DNA of 64,000 nucleotides from Plectosphaerella cucumerina (lineage: Eukaryota; Ascomycota; Sordariomycetes; Glomerellales; Plectosphaerellaceae). Below the pieces are notes generated by a model. It searched no databases, had not been told where the DNA came from, and saw nothing but the letters and a program-made list of their open reading frames with translations. The stretch lies in assembly GCA_020746995.1 (NCBI GenBank), contig JAGPXD010000003.1, positions 2,790,001 to 2,854,000 on the forward strand. Direction: 5' to 3'. Shown here piece after piece: positions 35,262-44,822 of the stretch (position 1 is the first letter of the stretch; the number at the start of each line of letters is the position of its first letter). The position numbers and the translations under genes are program-made.

Positions 35262-36985
35262 ATGGACATCTTCATGAATCAAGCGCACCCTGTTGTCACC
35301 GTCTTGGTGGCAACCTCGATCCTGGTGTTCGTTTGGCGCCGGGTCTTTTCAGCCACCTGTCGCCTTCCCTTGCCTCCCGGGCCAAAGGGCAGGTTTTTGC
35401 TCGGGAATTTGGGTCAGATCAGTGCCGAACACCCCGAGATGGATTACATCCGTTGGGGCAAAGAGTACAGTAAGTCGTTTGCCCTGGGTCTGATCTGGCC
35501 GTCCGGACCTTCCCACTAATTTTTTCCCAGATTCAGACGTGATTCACACCCAGGTGCTGGGCCAGCACATGCTGAGTTTGAACAGCGTTGAATCAGCATC
35601 CGACCTGCTCGACAAGCGCGGCAACATCTACTCCGATAGGCCTCGATTCACCCTGTTTGAGGTGTAAGAAGCCCCGCGCCGTCTCTTTTCCTTCAGAGGA
35701 GCAATCGTCGCGCGGCATCATAACTAACATGCTTGTCAGAATGGGATGGGGACTGACCTTGACCTTCCTACGCTGGGGTCCCAGGTTCAAGCTGCACCGA
35801 CGCCTCTTCCAGACGAGCTTTTCCCAGTCAAACATCAAGACTTTTCGCCCGATGCAACTTCAGGAGGCGCGAAAGGCCGTCCGTTCCCTCCTGGCCGACC
35901 CACACGACTGGAAAGACATCACACTTCTCATGGCTACGAGCATAATATTTCGCGTGGCCTACGGGCAGGAGGTCTCCAGCAAGGACTCACCATATTGCGA
36001 GATGTCCCTCGCCGCCAACTATGCCACGACCGAAGGTGGCGTCCCAGGTTCTACCCTCGTCGACATCTTCCCCTTGGCGCGCCACCTCCCCGACTGGCTG
36101 AACATCTCGCCCTCTCTACAACATGCCCGCCGGAGCCGACCTACCATCCAGACCATACACGAGGTGCCCTGGGCAGCGGCCTTGAAGGACTACGAAGCCG
36201 GAACGACGTCACCATCGTTCATGCGCACCCATCTGGGTACCTATTTGGCCAACAAAGAAGCTGGCAAGAAGCAGGACTTGACGATTCCGGACGTCAAGGG
36301 TGCGGCCGGCGCAATCTTCATCGCTGGTGGCAACACCACTTGGAGCACACTGCAGAGCTGCATCTTATTCCTCGTCAAGTACCCCGAGGTGCAGAAGAGA
36401 CTGCAGCGCGAACTCGACGAGGTTGTCGGGCGAGAGAGGCTACCCGACTTTGAGGATCTGCCCAAGCTGCCCTATCTCGAGTGCTTCATGAACGAGACAC
36501 TGCGGTGCCTGCCACTCAACCCTCTCGTAATCCCCCACATGAGCCTCCGAGACGACACGTACAACGGAATGTTCATTCCCAAGGGAACCGTCATCTTCGC
36601 AAACGCCAAAGCCATGGCCATGGCCGCCGACAAGTACCAGAACCCCGAGCTCTTCGATCCCGACAGATATCTCCGCGGCGAACCCTCTCCTCCGGGGAAT
36701 TTCGGCTTTGGGAGACGAAGGTGCCCAGGAAACTACTTGGCCATGGCATCGGTGAACATCTTCATCGTGACGCTGCTGTCTGCATTCAACCTGGAAATGG
36801 CTCTGGCAGACGATGGTACACCAATGGAGCCAGAAGTTGAGCTTTCCGTGGGTCTCGGCGGGTAAGCATTCTTGTTAAAGTCCATGCCCCATCCACTGAC
36901 GCGTTTCAGCCACCCAAAACCGTTTGAATGCACTCTCAAGCCGAGGACAGACACAACCGCACCAGCCTTGATGTCCCAAGAGTGA
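35262..36985 (+). CDS. Cytochrome P450 monooxygenase
   Basis: A 512-residue microsomal P450. Exons are 35262-35469, 35531-35663, 35740-36861 and 36910-36985. The N-terminal membrane anchor is VVTVLVATSILVFVWRRVF, followed by the proline hinge LPLPPGPKG. The I-helix oxygen-binding motif is AGGNTTWSTL, the K-helix ExxR is NETLR, the PERF-like segment is DPDRYL, and the heme-thiolate loop is FGFGRRRCPGNYLA with Cys at about residue 442. The sequence resembles the broad fungal group annotated as O-methylsterigmatocystin oxidoreductase-like, but no polyketide synthase, NRPS or terpene synthase lies in the window, so the substrate is unknown. All key motifs are intact. Confidence 0.92.
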
Positions 36986-37303
36986 GCCAATACTCGCGCA
37001 CGGTTGGACATTTCTGTCCTTAACGACGAAGACGCAAACAATATCCCACGATATGAGGTTAGAGATAGACACGAGCATGACCAGCAGCATCCAGCCCTCA
37101 GCATTACTCAGTAATATGTAGACAACAGAACGAGAAGCATACCTATGTTGAGTTGATTTGTTTTAACATCTTATTCGCTGCCCTGCAGCCTATCACGCTC
37201 TTTGACAATGACTGTAGACAGAGCCCATGCTTCAAACCCGTTGGATGTGGCGCTATACGAAAGCAAGCCATTGCCGGGCCCACGAATCATCTCTGAAAGG
37301 CCC
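36986..37303. other. Convergent intergenic region
   Basis: A gap of 318 bases between the stop codons of the P450 and the minus-strand nucleotidyltransferase; AT-richer than the genes, consistent with 3' ends. Nothing else is seen. Confidence 0.4.
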
Positions 37304-37948
37304 TTACGCCACAGGCCAAGGCTCTATCTTCAACCCAGGCCAGATGCTCTTCCATCGCTCAGCCTTCTTTTCGAACGCAGCCCTAGTCCCCAAGACCGGG
37401 TTTGGCTTGACAACCATGTTGAAGAAGTCCGACAGCCCGCGCGGGGCGTAGACACTCCACTGGCCATCATCCTCCAGTCGCACGCCGATCATGGCACTCG
37501 TTGAGATCCATGAGTCGATGCCCGATTCCACACTATCGTGGGGTGAACATGGGACGCCGTGCTTCTTCTCGTACCATAGGTGGACGCGGGCCTGGTTCCG
37601 GATCTCCACGTCGACACCTAGGTCAGCGAAGAGTTGTCTGCTCTTTTGGATGTGCACATCCTCTGCCTCGTAGGTTAGGTCGCTGTTGTCGAAATAGACC
37701 AGGTCGTAGTCGCTTATGCCGGTGTCTGGGGGCTTGGACGATGCATGGTTCCAGATGGTCTGAGACAGGGACCCCGCGGCAAGGTACCAGTTCGGCAGGT
37801 GCAGGGACCGGGCTCGGCCGAGTACCTCGATGAGGGTTTTGTTTGTGGAGAGGACCTTGCGAAGATGAGCGAGCTGGAGGTGGAGGGGGAGCTGTGCTGG
37901 GTTCATGGTGGGTAAGGTGGTTGTGAGAGACGATCCCGGATTTGTCAT
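37304..37948 (-). CDS. Nucleotidyltransferase family protein (NTP_transf_6 type)
   Basis: An intronless frame of up to 214 residues; a second in-frame ATG at 37906 (MNPAQLPLHLQ) may be the true start, giving 200 residues. It shows the pol-beta-like nucleotidyltransferase core of the small COG3575/NTP_transf_6 family: the glycine-serine strand YLAAGSLSQTIWNH and the acidic pair in GISDYDLVYFDNSDL. A conserved C-terminal part follows (SVYAPRGLSDFFNMVVKPNP). Members are predicted nucleotidyltransferases without a well-established substrate. It is divergent from the nucleoside deaminase, only about 200 bases away, so the two may share a promoter. Confidence 0.82.
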   Translation of the reverse strand: MTNPGSSLTTTLPTMNPAQLPLHLQLAHLRKVLSTNKTLIEVLGRARSLHLPNWYLAAGSLSQTIWNHASSKPPDTGISDYDLVYFDNSDLTYEAEDVHIQKSRQLFADLGVDVEIRNQARVHLWYEKKHGVPCSPHDSVESGIDSWISTSAMIGVRLEDDGQWSVYAPRGLSDFFNMVVKPNPVLGTRAAFEKKAERWKSIWPGLKIEPWPVA

Positions 37949-38146
37949 TCAGCCGTCGATACGAGATGGTCGGTGGGCGAATGATGAGGAGAGGTGAAGG
38001 AGGGGTCGTGAGAAGGCATCCTGACATCAGCAGAAGAGGGGCATGATCTTCCACTTCTCTGATGACAAAGCCAATCAAGACAACAACACCAACACATCAC
38101 CCAAAGCAAGTCATTTTCAGAACCAAAATCTCTTCTCATCTCAAAC

Positions 38147-38635
38147 ATGTCCTCTCGGCCAGACATCCACCATCTACGCCTGAGCGTCAAGCTCGCCGAG
38201 GAAGCCCTCCTCGCAGGCGACGACCCCTTCGGCTCTGTCCTCGTCGACGACGCAACAGGCGCCGTGCTGCACCAAGACCGCAACCGCGTCACCACGGGGG
38301 CCGATGCGACGTATCACCCGGAGATTGAGCTCGCGCGCTGGGCGCAGAAGAACCTCTCGCCCGAGGCGCGCCGCGCCACGACGGTCTACACTTCGGGCGA
38401 GCACTGCGCCATGTGCACCATGGCCCACGCCTACTGCGGCCTGGGGCGCATCATCTTCGTTTCGTCATCGGAACAATATCGGGCTTGGAGGGCCGAGTTT
38501 GGAGCGCCTGCGGCTAGGGTCGCGCCGCTGGGGATTAAGGATGTTGCGCCGGATATTGTGGTTGAGGGGCCGATTTCGGGGTTGGATGAGGAGGTCAAGG
38601 AACTGCAGCGGCGGCGGTTGACGGGAGGCAAGTAG
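38147..38635 (+). CDS. CMP/dCMP-type nucleoside deaminase family protein
   Basis: An intronless 162-residue zinc-dependent deaminase of the cytidine/guanine deaminase superfamily. The zinc site is visible as H57-P58-E59 (TYHPEIELARWA) and the cysteine pair C87-x2-C90 (TSGEHCAMCTMA). The usual motifs are HAE and PCxxC, so this protein has Pro for Ala and His for Pro. I recall such variants in fungal and bacterial guanine- or cytosine-deaminase-like proteins, so activity is likely, but the base or nucleoside acted on is not evident. There is no targeting signal. It lies about 200 bases from the divergent nucleotidyltransferase. Confidence 0.88.
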   Translation: MSSRPDIHHLRLSVKLAEEALLAGDDPFGSVLVDDATGAVLHQDRNRVTTGADATYHPEIELARWAQKNLSPEARRATTVYTSGEHCAMCTMAHAYCGLGRIIFVSSSEQYRAWRAEFGAPAARVAPLGIKDVAPDIVVEGPISGLDEEVKELQRRRLTGGK

Positions 38636-38759
38636 AGGTATGGTCTCGAGTCACCATTGAGGGTTTTGAAGATACTGACTTCTTTTTATTGAGAAAGCCC
38701 TAGCATATTGCTAGATGATTTTGGAAATACAGTCGAGTAAACCTCCACCACAATGTCTG

Positions 38760-39453
38760 TCAGATCTCTTCCGGAACCCATTTGACCCCCGAGAGCCTGA
38801 ACACGCCGAATCCGCTGTTGGGATCGGCCCACTGTGCCAGGTCAAAGTCGCAGTGCCCGTCGTCCTTGAAGCCCTGGTTGAGGAAGAATTGGAAGGCAGC
38901 AGGCTCTGACTGCGTGCAGAGCGGGAGGCCTTCAGCCCTGCACCTGTCTTTGAAGACGTCAAGAAGTTTCGAGGCAACGCCGCTGCGTCGATGGCTTGGT
39001 TTGACATAGATGTATGTGATTTCTAAACATGTCAGCTGACGAAGATGAACAATCCACATGCAGATGTTTTTCATCATAGCGGTCCAGATCCTGGACAGAT
39101 TTGCCGAGGTCCTCAGCCCCCTGCATGACGCTTTCGAAGACTCTGGGGTTCATGAAGTCTGAGCATTCCTGCTTCGGCGCATCTTCGTCTTTCAGGGGAT
39201 GCTTGCGGGTGAGTACCGCGAAGCCAATGATGTCTCCAGCGGCGATGTCGACGGCCTTGAGACATTCCGAATTCGGGTCATCGAGGGATCCCTGAACGGC
39301 GGTGGTGCATCTCTTCCTCTGGGCTGGCTCGTTGGGCCAGTCGAGAATTAGGAAGCGGTTGATGGCAAGGAGGAGCTTGGAGGTGTGCAGGTAGTCGGCG
39401 AGGATGGGGAGGTCGACGGAAGTGAAGGGTGTGATGGAGAGTGATTGTGACAT
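38760..39453 (-). CDS. GNAT-family N-acetyltransferase with an irregular intron
   Basis: A predicted 213-residue acetyl-CoA-dependent N-acetyltransferase. Exon 1 is 39075-39453 and exon 2 is 38760-39022. The acetyl-CoA loop is ITYIYVKPSHRRSGVASKLL (motif A, R/Q-x2-G-x-A/G), followed by the motif B region LCTQSEPAAFQFFLNQGF. Frame, family sequence (LDRY joined to EITYIYV) and a typical CTGAC branch plus TTTAG acceptor all place the intron at 39023-39074 (52 bases), but its first bases are AT, not GT. No nearby GT restores the frame with an intron of normal length except a weak GTCCAG site with a different acceptor. The substrate is unknown. Confidence 0.78.
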
Positions 39454-40071
39454 TGCAATTTTTCACGGGAAAGGACAGATCAGTTTGAATGAAGGCTGGA
39501 AGAGGGGGTTACCTACGTTGACGTGGTTTGTAGTCTCTTATCTGACGGCTAGGCAGTGAGAAAAGACTTGGACGGAAATATCTCAGCCTGGGTGAGATTT
39601 TCCCCAAAGCTGTCACAGCAATCAGCATGCTATCCTTGTAGAGTAGTGAGTACGCCGATCTCGAACCTTTCGTAAGAGGAGAAAGCTGTGGCCTAGATGT
39701 GACCAGCCCTGCTGCTGTCGACTGTGAGAAGGAGACTTGACGAGCTTGGCACGTGCCGGAGGGCCCATTGCCATGGCTGGTTCATGAGGATTTTTCGTTC
39801 TGATTGAATTTGATTCATGACTATCTATTCAGAAGATACGATAGGAGTGGTTTTCTGGAAGATCATCTGATGAGGTGGCCAAGTTGCTGGTCGCTGTTGT
39901 TGACGGGTCAGCCACTGAACCCCTGACTTCACATTGCGGCCCTGGCATACCTGATACCTGAGCTCGCAGCTATCACGCGTTCATTTCACATAGCTCATTG
40001 AAGATGAGTAGCATGGTATACTCAAATGACTTGAGACGACCGGTTTCTAGACAGCTTCTATCATCCCCATG
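39454..40071. other. Intergenic region upstream of the GNAT gene
   Basis: About 620 bases, relatively AT-rich, holding the promoter of the GNAT gene and the 3' end of the FAD oxidoreductase. No coding potential is seen. Confidence 0.4.
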
Positions 40072-41829
40072 CTAGTAGCCCGTCACGTCAGGCCAGGACG
40101 TCTCGACACCCTCGCACACCAGTACCTCATGGAACTTGGCAAAAAGCTCATCGTCCTTCTGAACCTCAATGGGCGTCAGCCCGGTGTTCAGGCAATGCGC
40201 TGCCAAAATCCCAGCCGCCTCGCCGATGTTCCATTCGACCGGGTGCAGCCTATAACATCCATTCGTGATGTGCGTCGTGCCGATATTCTTGCAACCTGCC
40301 AGCAAGTTCCCTCCGTCCTTTGGGATGAGTGCCCCCAGTGGGATCTCAAACGGACAGCAAGCAACGTCAATGTAGTTGTCCCCGCCGGTCGAGGGGTGCA
40401 AGTCGATCCGGTACATGCCTACGCCAACGCTGTCGCGGTATCTCACCGCCCCCTTGGCCCCGCGCACCTCAAGAGACAGATCCTGCTCGACGATGCGTGT
40501 GACGGCCTGGATGCGCCGCGACTCCCGCACATACGGCGCCATGGCGAGCCCGTGATCGGTGCCCGTCACGTCTCCCCGGAGTCTCAGGCCTGGATACCCC
40601 TTCCCACGGCCGTCGGCGCGAGGGCACTCGGTCTGTAGGAAGTAAAGCATGCTATATGAAAGCGAGGCAGCACGAGCGAGGCGGTCGGTGTACTCCTTCT
40701 CCGAGACATCGATGATGGGGTCCTCGAAGAAGTCGATCATGGGCCAGTTGACGAGGCAGATGTCCGAGGGATAGGCGCCGGGAGTGAAGTTGTCCCTGGC
40801 AGCGATGCGGCGGAATGTCCAGAGGTTCATGTCGCCGCCGCCGAGGCGCTGGTCAGCCACGACAAGGGCTGGGTCGTCGCCCGGGTTTGGAGTGAAGGCG
40901 CGCTCGACGATCTCGAGGGTTCGAGGGTGCGGTGCGCGGAGGGAGAGGAGAGGAGCGCCCCAGAAGGGGGGATTGCAGGCGCGCCAGTGGTCATAGGCCG
41001 CGGGACGGGGAATGGTGTGGTCCTCGCCTTCGACGTGGTCGACAGCGAAGCAGATGGAGACGGCTTGAGAGTTCGTGGGCTGGGCCTCTTCGGGTGCACT
41101 GGGCTCGCCCGTGTCATGGCGGGACTCGAAGCCCGTGACGTAGGGAATGTTTGCAAGGGGGAGAAGGTCGCCCAGCTCCGTCGCATCAATGACATAGGCT
41201 GCTTTTACGATGAAAGTGCCCCTGTTACCATCGAGGCGGCGGAGTGTCACAGAGCGAACAACCCGGTCGTCGCCAACCTCGCATGCCACAGGCTTGGTGC
41301 GCTTCCGCAAGACGAGCCGGCCGCTGCCGATGAAAGGCATGAGCATGGCGTCTATGACGGCGACAGCGACGCGGGGCTCGGCGCAGAGCTTGCTGACATG
41401 GCCAGCGCCGGGGTTGAGCTGGGGCCGGCGGCGGGCGTCGTCGGTCAGGGGGTAGTGGTCGCGGTAGAACTGGCGGATGCCATCGCGAAGGGCGCGATAG
41501 GAACGCGTCACGCCAAACTGCTCGACCCAGGTGTGCTCGTCCGGGGGCACGGCCTGGGAGGTGAGCTGGCCGCCGAGCCAGTCGAACTCGTCGGTCAGGA
41601 CGACACGGCGGCCGCGGCGGAGGGCGCCTAGGGCTGCTGCGACGCCGCCCATGCCACCGCCGACGATGAGGACATCGGTTGTGAGGTTCTGGGGGAGGAC
41701 TTGCGAGGGGCCATGGGCGTGAATATGGCCGTTGCTGTTACCGTTGACGCCGTTTGTCGTGCCGTTGGTAGTCCCGTTGGCATGGGTTTGCCCGTTGGCC
41801 GGGTACTCGGCCGGAGTAACGTCTCCCAT
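40072..41829 (-). CDS. FAD-dependent oxidoreductase (PF12831-like)
   Basis: An intronless 585-residue flavoprotein. Residues 1-45 are low-complexity and rich in Asn, Gly and Thr (NGTTNGTTNGVNGNSNG). The Rossmann dinucleotide fold starts at about residue 52 with VLIVGGGMGGVAAALGAL. A second conserved FAD contact is YVIDATELGDLLPLANIP, and the C-terminal flavin-binding part includes GGNLLAGCKNIGTTHITNG and EWNIGEAAG. This pattern fits the FAD_oxidored family, whose members are mostly uncharacterised. There is no signal peptide, so it is probably cytosolic. It is divergent from a Zn2Cys6 gene over a 407-base promoter carrying three CTCCCCGR elements. An upstream CATAAAA at about 41931-41937 (reverse strand) could be its TATA box. 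A role in oxidising the sugar or aglycone released by the nearby rhamnosidase is inference from position. Confidence 0.88.
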   Translation of the reverse strand: MGDVTPAEYPANGQTHANGTTNGTTNGVNGNSNGHIHAHGPSQVLPQNLTTDVLIVGGGMGGVAAALGALRRGRRVVLTDEFDWLGGQLTSQAVPPDEHTWVEQFGVTRSYRALRDGIRQFYRDHYPLTDDARRRPQLNPGAGHVSKLCAEPRVAVAVIDAMLMPFIGSGRLVLRKRTKPVACEVGDDRVVRSVTLRRLDGNRGTFIVKAAYVIDATELGDLLPLANIPYVTGFESRHDTGEPSAPEEAQPTNSQAVSICFAVDHVEGEDHTIPRPAAYDHWRACNPPFWGAPLLSLRAPHPRTLEIVERAFTPNPGDDPALVVADQRLGGGDMNLWTFRRIAARDNFTPGAYPSDICLVNWPMIDFFEDPIIDVSEKEYTDRLARAASLSYSMLYFLQTECPRADGRGKGYPGLRLRGDVTGTDHGLAMAPYVRESRRIQAVTRIVEQDLSLEVRGAKGAVRYRDSVGVGMYRIDLHPSTGGDNYIDVACCPFEIPLGALIPKDGGNLLAGCKNIGTTHITNGCYRLHPVEWNIGEAAGILAAHCLNTGLTPIEVQKDDELFAKFHEVLVCEGVETSWPDVTGY

Positions 41830-42016
41830 GATGTTCCTCGTTCAAGGGATTCGAAGATAAGGGAAGAAAAGGCTGATATCGGTCTGTAGCCCGTAAATCT
41901 CCATCCCCGTCCAAGGGCGCGACAGCCAGCTTTTATGCCCCATGTTCCTCCTTGCAGTCTGACGATCTCTGCCACCGCATACATCTGACCTTGGCTGATG
42001 ATGGACCTAGCCGAGA

Positions 42017-42170
42017 CTCCCCGGACCACATTAGCATCATGTCATGGGGGTCAACCCCGCGTTGTGGGCGTCGGTCCAGGCTCCCCAATGTCCTCCCCGG
42101 ACGACAATGGTCAACAGCGGGGTAAGCCCCTGAATGCTCCGCTTCGGGTACAAAGGACGACGCTCCCCGA
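42017..42170. promoter_or_regulatory. Three CTCCCCGR elements in a divergent promoter
   Basis: CTCCCCGGA occurs at 42017-42025 and 42093-42101, and CTCCCCGA at 42163-42170, between the FAD oxidoreductase and the Zn2Cys6 gene. The same element recurs in the other promoters of the gene group to 55.5 kb. Factor binding is inferred. Confidence 0.5.
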
Positions 42171-42236
42171 ACTCACCTCCCGTTTCCAACAAACACCTTC
42201 TCCTGACAAACAGTCAGACCCCATACCCCAGACGCC

Positions 42237-44347
42237 ATGCCGGATGACCCCAGGACCGACTCGAATCAGCCGGATGACTCGTCCAGTCATGACCAGGAGG
42301 ACGTCCCAGACACCCGGAAGCGACCTCGCAAGCCGACATCCGACGCGAGATACCCTCGCAAGAGGAGCTCGAAAGCCTGTCACGTCTGCCGCGCCCGCAA
42401 GTCGAAATGTGACAGCGTGCAGCCGACATGCGGCTTTTGCGCGGCGTTGAGTATTCCCTGCTCGTACGACAGTAGTGACAGAGACCATTCCTCGTAGGTC
42501 TTGCTCAAGTCACCTGGGCGTCTTCGGGGGAGTCACATTGACAAGTTCCAGCTTTGACCCCGCGAGCTTGGAGATCCTGCGGCAGCTCGGGCAGGTCGCC
42601 AGCACTCAGGATGACCTGCTGCACTTGGTTCGCGCCGTGGCGTCGACGCAGGCCCAGCCAGCACAGCCCGTACTAACCCCCTCTGTCGCTGCCCACGCAG
42701 CCCAAGATTACGGCTCTGGTCGTACCATCGCATGGCATGGCACCTCAGACGTGTCAATGCAGCATCACGCTGCCTCATTTGAGTGGCCCATACCAGAGCC
42801 CGAGTCAGCGACTACGAGTCCCTCAGCCTCTGCAGGTGTTGCTGCCGTCCGATGGTTTGGCCTTTTTGCGAATGACGTCTCCCAGGAGGCTGTCCAGGAA
42901 GCCAGTGGACCACTGGGGTTCGACGGCTTGCTGAACAACACAGGAGAAGACGACGCCGCCTCACCTTTGCAGCTGGCTACCAGGATCATAGATGCCCATC
43001 AAGGGGAGGTACAGGGGGAAGACATCCCGGAGGAGAGCCTGTGGCAGGCATCTGGAAGCATTCAACTACTCCCCCAAGAGAAGCTTCTCTTCGAGCACTT
43101 CCTCCACCGCATATGCTCATGGGTGAGAAACGCTATTCCATTCCCTGTTTAGTCCCGTCTGACACTTCCAGCTCGACCTCTTCGACCCAGCCCGAACCTT
43201 TTCTGCCCTCGTTCCCCATCTCGCCCTCCGCAACGCCGGTCTGCTCAACGCGGTCATGGCTCTCGCAAGCTACCATCGCTCCCTTGATGAGACGATTCCG
43301 CCTTCTACCCGGCCCTCGCGCAACACAGCCCTCCAGTACTACTACCAAACCCTGCACTATGTCCAAAAAGCCATGCGCCACGCCTCGTACCAGAACTCGC
43401 GTGAGCTCATGGCCACGACCCTTATTGTCTCGACGTATGAGATGCTCCGCGGTGCCCGCGGTGACTGGCAGCAACACCTGCAGGGCGTCTTCTGGATTCT
43501 TCGATCACGACAGATCGAAGTCGAGAGGCCAAGTCTCGAAAGCACGAAGTGGTGGGCGTGGCTGTTGCAAGATATCTGGGTAGCGTTTCGGGAGAGGAGG
43601 AGGACGTATAGCACGTGGGCCCCGAAGAAGGCGTGCTCGGTGCTAGGGGGGCATGAGCTGGCTAGTAGGTCGGTGTGGTTGCTGGCGCAGGTGGTCAACT
43701 TTTGCGCGGTAGATGCGTCGGGAGATGCGGGCGAGGGGTCGGTCAGGGAGAGACTCGGGTGGGCGAAGGGATTGAAGGGAATGTTGGAGGAGTGGAAGGG
43801 GAACCTCACAGTCGAGTTTTCACCGTTGCCGATGTCGACGGGGGAAAATGGGCAGGTGTTCAAGCCGAGGCTGATCTACCCACAGTGTTTTGGTCAGCGT
43901 GCTTCCCTTGACCTCGATTACCCTTGGCCTGAACTGACCGGCACAGGCTCAGCGATGCAGGTCCATCACGTCTCTCGGATTCTCATTGCTGCCCATGAAC
44001 CATGTCTGGATGGAATCGACGGCTTCATGGAGCGTCAAAGTATCATCCAGCAGGGCATAGCAGTCATTTGTGGCATAGGCATGACCTTGACGGAAGACGC
44101 CTCGAGCATCCTATCGTCTCAATGCCTCTTCATTGGTGGGTTCGCCTTCTCTGACTGTTGTGTTGCTAGCAGGCTAAGCCATATCTCAGCGGGGATGTTC
44201 ATGCAGGACCAGGGGCAGAGGAAGCGCGTACTGCAAATGCTAGAGGAGTGCCGCAGGAAATGTCTTTGGCCCACCCCATCGCTAGGGTCGGAGTTGGAGC
44301 AGATGTGGCGGGAGAAAGGGAGTCTGGACAAAGGCGGCAGCTCATAG
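42237..44347 (+). CDS. Zn2Cys6 transcription factor (cluster regulator 1)
   Basis: A nuclear GAL4-class regulator. Exons are 42237-42493, 42552-43122 and from 43172 to the stop at 44347. Within the last part a 54-base segment, 43893-43946, has GTCAGC at one end and CTGAC..CACAG at the other and is an in-frame optional intron; splicing gives 649 residues (CFGSAMQVHHVSRI), retention 667. The zinc cluster is perfect: Cys48, 51, 58, 65, 68, 75 (ACHVCRARKSKC, TCGFCAALSIPC), preceded by a basic stretch (RKRPRKP, RYPRKRSSK). The fungal-specific TF domain (for example LDLFDPARTFSALVPHLALR, YEMLRGARGDWQQHLQG) follows. It is divergent from the FAD oxidoreductase and 475 bases ahead of a sugar transporter, so it may control this group. 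Confidence 0.88.
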
Positions 44348-44466
44348 CAGCACCCAATGGATAATGCATAATGTCAACAAACGAGCCCCGCATGTACAAG
44401 TAAGTCCCGGCGTGGCACTGGGCATGATGTCTGCAGCTTGGCATCCGTACCTAGACCAGATCTCTG

Positions 44467-44540
44467 TCGGGGAGAATCCGCTTCCTCCCCGGTCACCACA
44501 CCCTCACCCCTCACCACCAACCTAACCGACACTCCCCGAA
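44467..44540. promoter_or_regulatory. Inverted CGGGGAG/CTCCCCG pair and a further copy upstream of transporter 1
   Basis: TCGGGGAG at 44467-44474 faces CTCCCCGG at 44485-44492 with ten bases between them, and CTCCCCGAA follows at 44532-44540. These lie 280-360 bases before the transporter start, in the same motif class as the other promoters of the group. Confidence 0.5.
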
Positions 44541-44822
44541 CCCTGTCGCCCTACCCCGGATTCTCACCCCACGGCCTCGCTAGTACTACCCCATCTCTTC
44601 CCCGGCGCTGTCACAGCTCCAGCACCACCTTTTGCGCCATTGCAACCACGCGACACACCACAGACAAGGTCCATCACAGCCTCTACAGAATACTTATATC
44701 ATCATGACCATCTGCGTCTCAATTCGAGCCGTTGTTCAGTCAGGCTCGTTCTCAGCATCTCTCCCCTCCTCGCCCTTTTCAACAACTCTCTTCTCTTGTG
44801 TCAGCACCAGCTGCCCCTCACC

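Noticed and set aside
35262..39453. Possible secondary-metabolite cluster around the P450
   Set aside because: No synthase backbone gene, methyltransferase or dedicated exporter is adjacent; neighbouring genes look like unrelated metabolism.
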